Positions 5,053 to 7,230 of a stretch of DNA of 7,230 nt are shown one piece after another. The notes under the pieces were generated by a model that saw nothing but the letters and a program-made list of their open reading frames with translations, was not told the DNA's origin and ran no database searches. Source of the stretch: Spirochaetia bacterium (lineage in GTDB: Bacteria > Spirochaetota > Spirochaetia > Treponematales > Breznakiellaceae); contig BOAV01000112.1 in assembly GCA_026002045.1 (NCBI GenBank), positions 1 to 7,230 of the forward strand, given 5' to 3'. The position numbers were made by a program, and so were the translations under genes. Numbering within the stretch: the first letter of the stretch is position 1; every line of letters starts with the position of its first letter.

Positions 5053-5454
5053 ATGGCTAAAATGACTTTGGAGGAGCTGCGCTCGCTGCGGGACACCAAG
5101 AAGAACGACCTGCGCAAGCGGGACGCCGAGGGCAAGGAGATTCAGGTTATCGTGGGTATGGGTACCTGCGGTATCGCCGCCGGCGCAAAGGTAACCCTGG
5201 ACGCCTTTATCAACGCCCTGGATGAGGCAAAACTGGTGGACAGCGTGCTGGTCCGCCAGACCGGCTGCATGGGGCTCTGTCATTCGGAGCCTACCGTGGA
5301 AGTGATAGTCCCCGGAATGCCCGCGGTCATCTACGGCAATGTTGACGCCGGAGTCGCCAAGGACATTGTGAAAAAGCATTTAGTCGGCAGGGCGCTTCTG
5401 GATAACAAAATCCTGGACCGGCCCGCCGTAGATATCAATAGGTTAAAGGGGTAA
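5053..5454 (+). CDS. Thioredoxin-like ferredoxin-type protein of the hydrogenase operon (HydD-like)
   Basis: A 133-residue protein with a charged N-terminal helix (about 1-28) followed by a thioredoxin-like [2Fe-2S] ferredoxin fold. VGMGTCGIAAGA (34-45, Cys39) and TGCMGLC (70-76, Cys72 and Cys76) are the cluster-type motifs, and EPTVEVIVPG (79-88) is the following strand. Only three cysteines are present, whereas a classical [2Fe-2S] thioredoxin-like protein uses four; the N-terminal one is missing (Gly or Met in its place). My recollection is that this small family commonly looks so. Two purine-rich SD-like stretches (5038-5043 and 5044-5049) precede the ATG. It starts 14 bases after the ATPase stop and ends 3 bases before the hydB-like ATG, so it is co-transcribed. 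It probably binds the HydB/HydC module or carries electrons; this is inferred from context. Confidence 0.78.
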   Translation: MAKMTLEELRSLRDTKKNDLRKRDAEGKEIQVIVGMGTCGIAAGAKVTLDAFINALDEAKLVDSVLVRQTGCMGLCHSEPTVEVIVPGMPAVIYGNVDAGVAKDIVKKHLVGRALLDNKILDRPAVDINRLKG

Positions 5455-5457
5455 GCA

Positions 5458-7230
5458 ATGGCGTCGTATAACCACTACATCCTTACCTGCGGCGGAACCG
5501 GCTGCGAGTCCAACAAGGGTGATGAAATTTACCGGAACCTGATCGCCTGGGCGGAAAAGATGGGCGTTAAGGATCAGGTACAGATCGTAAAGACCGGCTG
5601 TTTCGGCTTCTGTGAACGGGGCCCCATCGTCAAGGTCCTGCCGGAAGATTCCTTCTACGTTGACGTAAAGCCCGAGGACGCTGAGGAAATCATCGCCGAG
5701 CAGATACTCAAGGGCCGGGAAGTGCCCCGGCTCCTCTACAAGGGCGAAGGGGAAAAGAAAACCGACAAAGCGGTGGAAGACATCGAATTCTACCAGAAAC
5801 AGGTCCGGGTGGTGCTGCGGAACTGCGGCGTCATCAACCCTGAAAACATAGATGAATACATCGCCCGTGAAGGCTATACGGGCCTTGAAAAGGTTCTTTT
5901 TGAATGGACCCCCGAGCAGCTCATCAACGAGATGAAGATCTCCGGCCTCCGGGGCCGGGGTGGCGCGGGTTTCCCCACCTGGCTCAAGTGGGACCTTACC
6001 CGCAAGGCCGAAGGAACCGAAAAATACGTCATCTGTAACGCCGACGAGGGCGATCCCGGCGCCTACATGGACCGGTCCACCATCGAAGGGGACCCCCATT
6101 CGGTCATCGAAGGGATGATCACCGCCGGTAAGGCAATCGGCGCCCATCAGGGGTATGTGTATATCCGGGCGGAATACCCCCTCGCTATTGAGCGGCTCAA
6201 GATCGCCCTGAATCAGGCACGGGAATACGGCCTTTTAGGCAAAGGCATCCTCGGCTCGGACTTCGATTTCGACATCGAAATCCGGCTTGGCGCGGGGGCC
6301 TTTGTCTGCGGCGAGGAAACCGCCCTGATCAAGTCCGTGGAAGGCAACCGGGGTACGCCCGTGCCCAAGCCGCCTTTCCCGGCAAATAAAGGCCTTTGGC
6401 AGAAGCCCACGGTTATCAACAACGTGGAAACCCTGGCCAATATCCCGGTTATCACCGCCAAGGGCGGGGCTTGGCTCGCGGCCATCGGCACCGAGAAGTC
6501 CAAGGGCACGAAAGTATTCGCCCTGACCGGTAAAGTCAAGAACTCCGGGCTGGTGGAAGTCCCCATGGGGACCACCCTGCGGGAGATCATCTTTGACATC
6601 GGCGGCGGCATCAAGGACAAGAAGAAGTTCAAGGGCGTCCAGACCGGCGGCCCCTCAGGCGGTATCCTCACCGAAAAGGTGTTGGACACCCCGATTGACT
6701 ACGAAAGCCTCACCGCCATGGGCTCCATGATGGGCTCAGGCGGTATGATCGTCATGGACGAGGACGACTGCGTGGTTGACGTGGCCCGGTTCTACATGGA
6801 CTTCTGCGTGGATGAAAGCTGCGGAAAGTGTTCACCCTGCCGGATTGGGACCACCCAGATCCTCGGCCTTCTGGAAAAAATCACCAACGGCAACGGGCAA
6901 GAGAGCGATCTTGAAAAGCTTGAGTCCATCGGCAAGGCCATGACCAAGGCCAGCCTCTGCGCCCTCGGCGGCACTGCGGCGAACCCCACCCTGTCCACGG
7001 TAAAGAATTTCCGGGAAGAGTACATGGAGCATATCCATGACAGGAAGTGCCGGGCCGGCAAGTGTAAGAGCCTGCTCCGCTTCCAGATTGATCAGGAAAA
7101 ATGTATGGGGTGTGGTATTTGCGCAAAACGCTGTCCTGCGGGCTGTATCAGCCAGGCTGCCAACAGCGATAAGAAGCGGCCTCCCTACGAGATTGACCAG
7201 TCCAAGTGCGTCAAGTGTGGTGAGTGTTTC
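5458..7230 (+). CDS. hydB: NuoF-like flavoprotein subunit of an electron-bifurcating [FeFe] hydrogenase (HydB-type), 3' end outside window
   Basis: 591 codons are visible and no stop is reached. This is the NAD(H)- and FMN-binding subunit, where electron bifurcation between NAD, ferredoxin and the hydrogenase is thought to occur. An N-terminal thioredoxin-like [2Fe-2S] domain has Cys11, Cys16, Cys48 and Cys52. The NuoF core has GRGGAGFP (166-173, NADH/FMN loop), NADEGDPGAYMDR (194-206) and GAGAFVCGEETALI (278-291). The [4Fe-4S] site is Cys455, 458, 461 and Cys501. A Cys531-x4-Cys536 pair lies near His525 and His527. The C-terminal 2[4Fe-4S] ferredoxin has Cys549, 552, 555, 559 and then Cys584, 587, 590, with its last ligand beyond the window. 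The ferredoxin tail and N-terminal [2Fe-2S] domain separate it from plain respiratory NuoF. AGGGG (5446-5450) serves the ATG. The HydA subunit is expected next. Confidence 0.92.
   Translation, partial: MASYNHYILTCGGTGCESNKGDEIYRNLIAWAEKMGVKDQVQIVKTGCFGFCERGPIVKVLPEDSFYVDVKPEDAEEIIAEQILKGREVPRLLYKGEGEKKTDKAVEDIEFYQKQVRVVLRNCGVINPENIDEYIAREGYTGLEKVLFEWTPEQLINEMKISGLRGRGGAGFPTWLKWDLTRKAEGTEKYVICNADEGDPGAYMDRSTIEGDPHSVIEGMITAGKAIGAHQGYVYIRAEYPLAIERLKIALNQAREYGLLGKGILGSDFDFDIEIRLGAGAFVCGEETALIKSVEGNRGTPVPKPPFPANKGLWQKPTVINNVETLANIPVITAKGGAWLAAIGTEKSKGTKVFALTGKVKNSGLVEVPMGTTLREIIFDIGGGIKDKKKFKGVQTGGPSGGILTEKVLDTPIDYESLTAMGSMMGSGGMIVMDEDDCVVDVARFYMDFCVDESCGKCSPCRIGTTQILGLLEKITNGNGQESDLEKLESIGKAMTKASLCALGGTAANPTLSTVKNFREEYMEHIHDRKCRAGKCKSLLRFQIDQEKCMGCGICAKRCPAGCISQAANSDKKRPPYEIDQSKCVKCGECF

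Noticed and set aside
5443..6147. Minus-strand open frame of 234 codons opposite the hydB-like gene
   Set aside because: The plus strand holds unmistakable HydB/NuoF motifs throughout, so the antisense frame is a by-product of codon composition.
1..7230. tRNA, rRNA, CRISPR array, insertion sequence or TPP riboswitch
   Set aside because: No cloverleaf, spaced repeats, transposase or terminal inverted repeats were seen; the leader of the thi operon, where a TPP riboswitch would be, lies outside the window.

Overview
The window looks like the chromosome of a strictly anaerobic, fermentative or acetogenic bacterium. Coding sequence is fairly GC-rich and the main intergenic stretches are AT-rich. 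The ThiH/ThiE pair and the hydrogenase gene order are of the clostridial/treponeme kind, and there is one lipoprotein with the relaxed lipobox common in spirochaetes. I favour a Treponema-like spirochaete, possibly an H2-metabolising gut species, but this is an inference from gene content. No 16S rRNA or other definitive marker is present.

Layout. (1) 1-918, plus strand: the 3' end of thiH (2-iminoacetate synthase), overlapped by 8 bases by a ThiE/TenI-family gene; together they are the tail of a thiazole/thiamine operon. (2) 943-2634, minus strand: a 563-residue AMP-forming long-chain acyl-CoA synthetase, convergent with the thiamine genes. (3) 2635-2760: a short divergent intergenic region with a promoter that abuts the next start codon. 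(4) 2761-3483, plus strand: an unrecognised 240-residue predicted lipoprotein containing three G7-G8 tracts. (5) 3521-3717: a good sigma70-type promoter and a 53-codon ORF. The ORF looks like the fused two ends of a nucleotidyltransferase/HEPN-like gene pair, probably a deletion relic. (6) 3815-7230, plus strand: an operon for an electron-bifurcating [FeFe] hydrogenase. It has an AT-rich promoter with an inverted repeat, then a NuoE/HydC-like subunit, a stand-alone GHKL (histidine-kinase-type) ATPase, a small thioredoxin-like ferredoxin-type protein with three cysteines, and a NuoF/HydB-like flavoprotein that runs off the window. The catalytic HydA subunit is expected just downstream but is not visible.

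How the genes work together. The HydC- and HydB-like proteins carry the NADH/FMN and iron-sulfur sites that connect a hydrogenase to NAD(H) and ferredoxin. The GHKL ATPase and the three-cysteine protein lie between them in a tight operon. From memory, this order recurs in clostridial and acetogen hydrogenase clusters, and the function of these two inserted proteins is not established. An 11-bp perfect hairpin hides the ribosome-binding site and TTG start of the ATPase gene, next to a second 14-bp hairpin, so its expression may be held below that of the structural subunits. The thiamine, acyl-CoA synthetase, lipoprotein and relic genes show no clear functional tie to the hydrogenase.

The most notable observations are the hairpin-occluded start inside the hydrogenase operon, two SD-less genes each starting exactly 6 nt after a -10 box (candidate leaderless mRNAs), and the nucleotidyltransferase/HEPN deletion relic.
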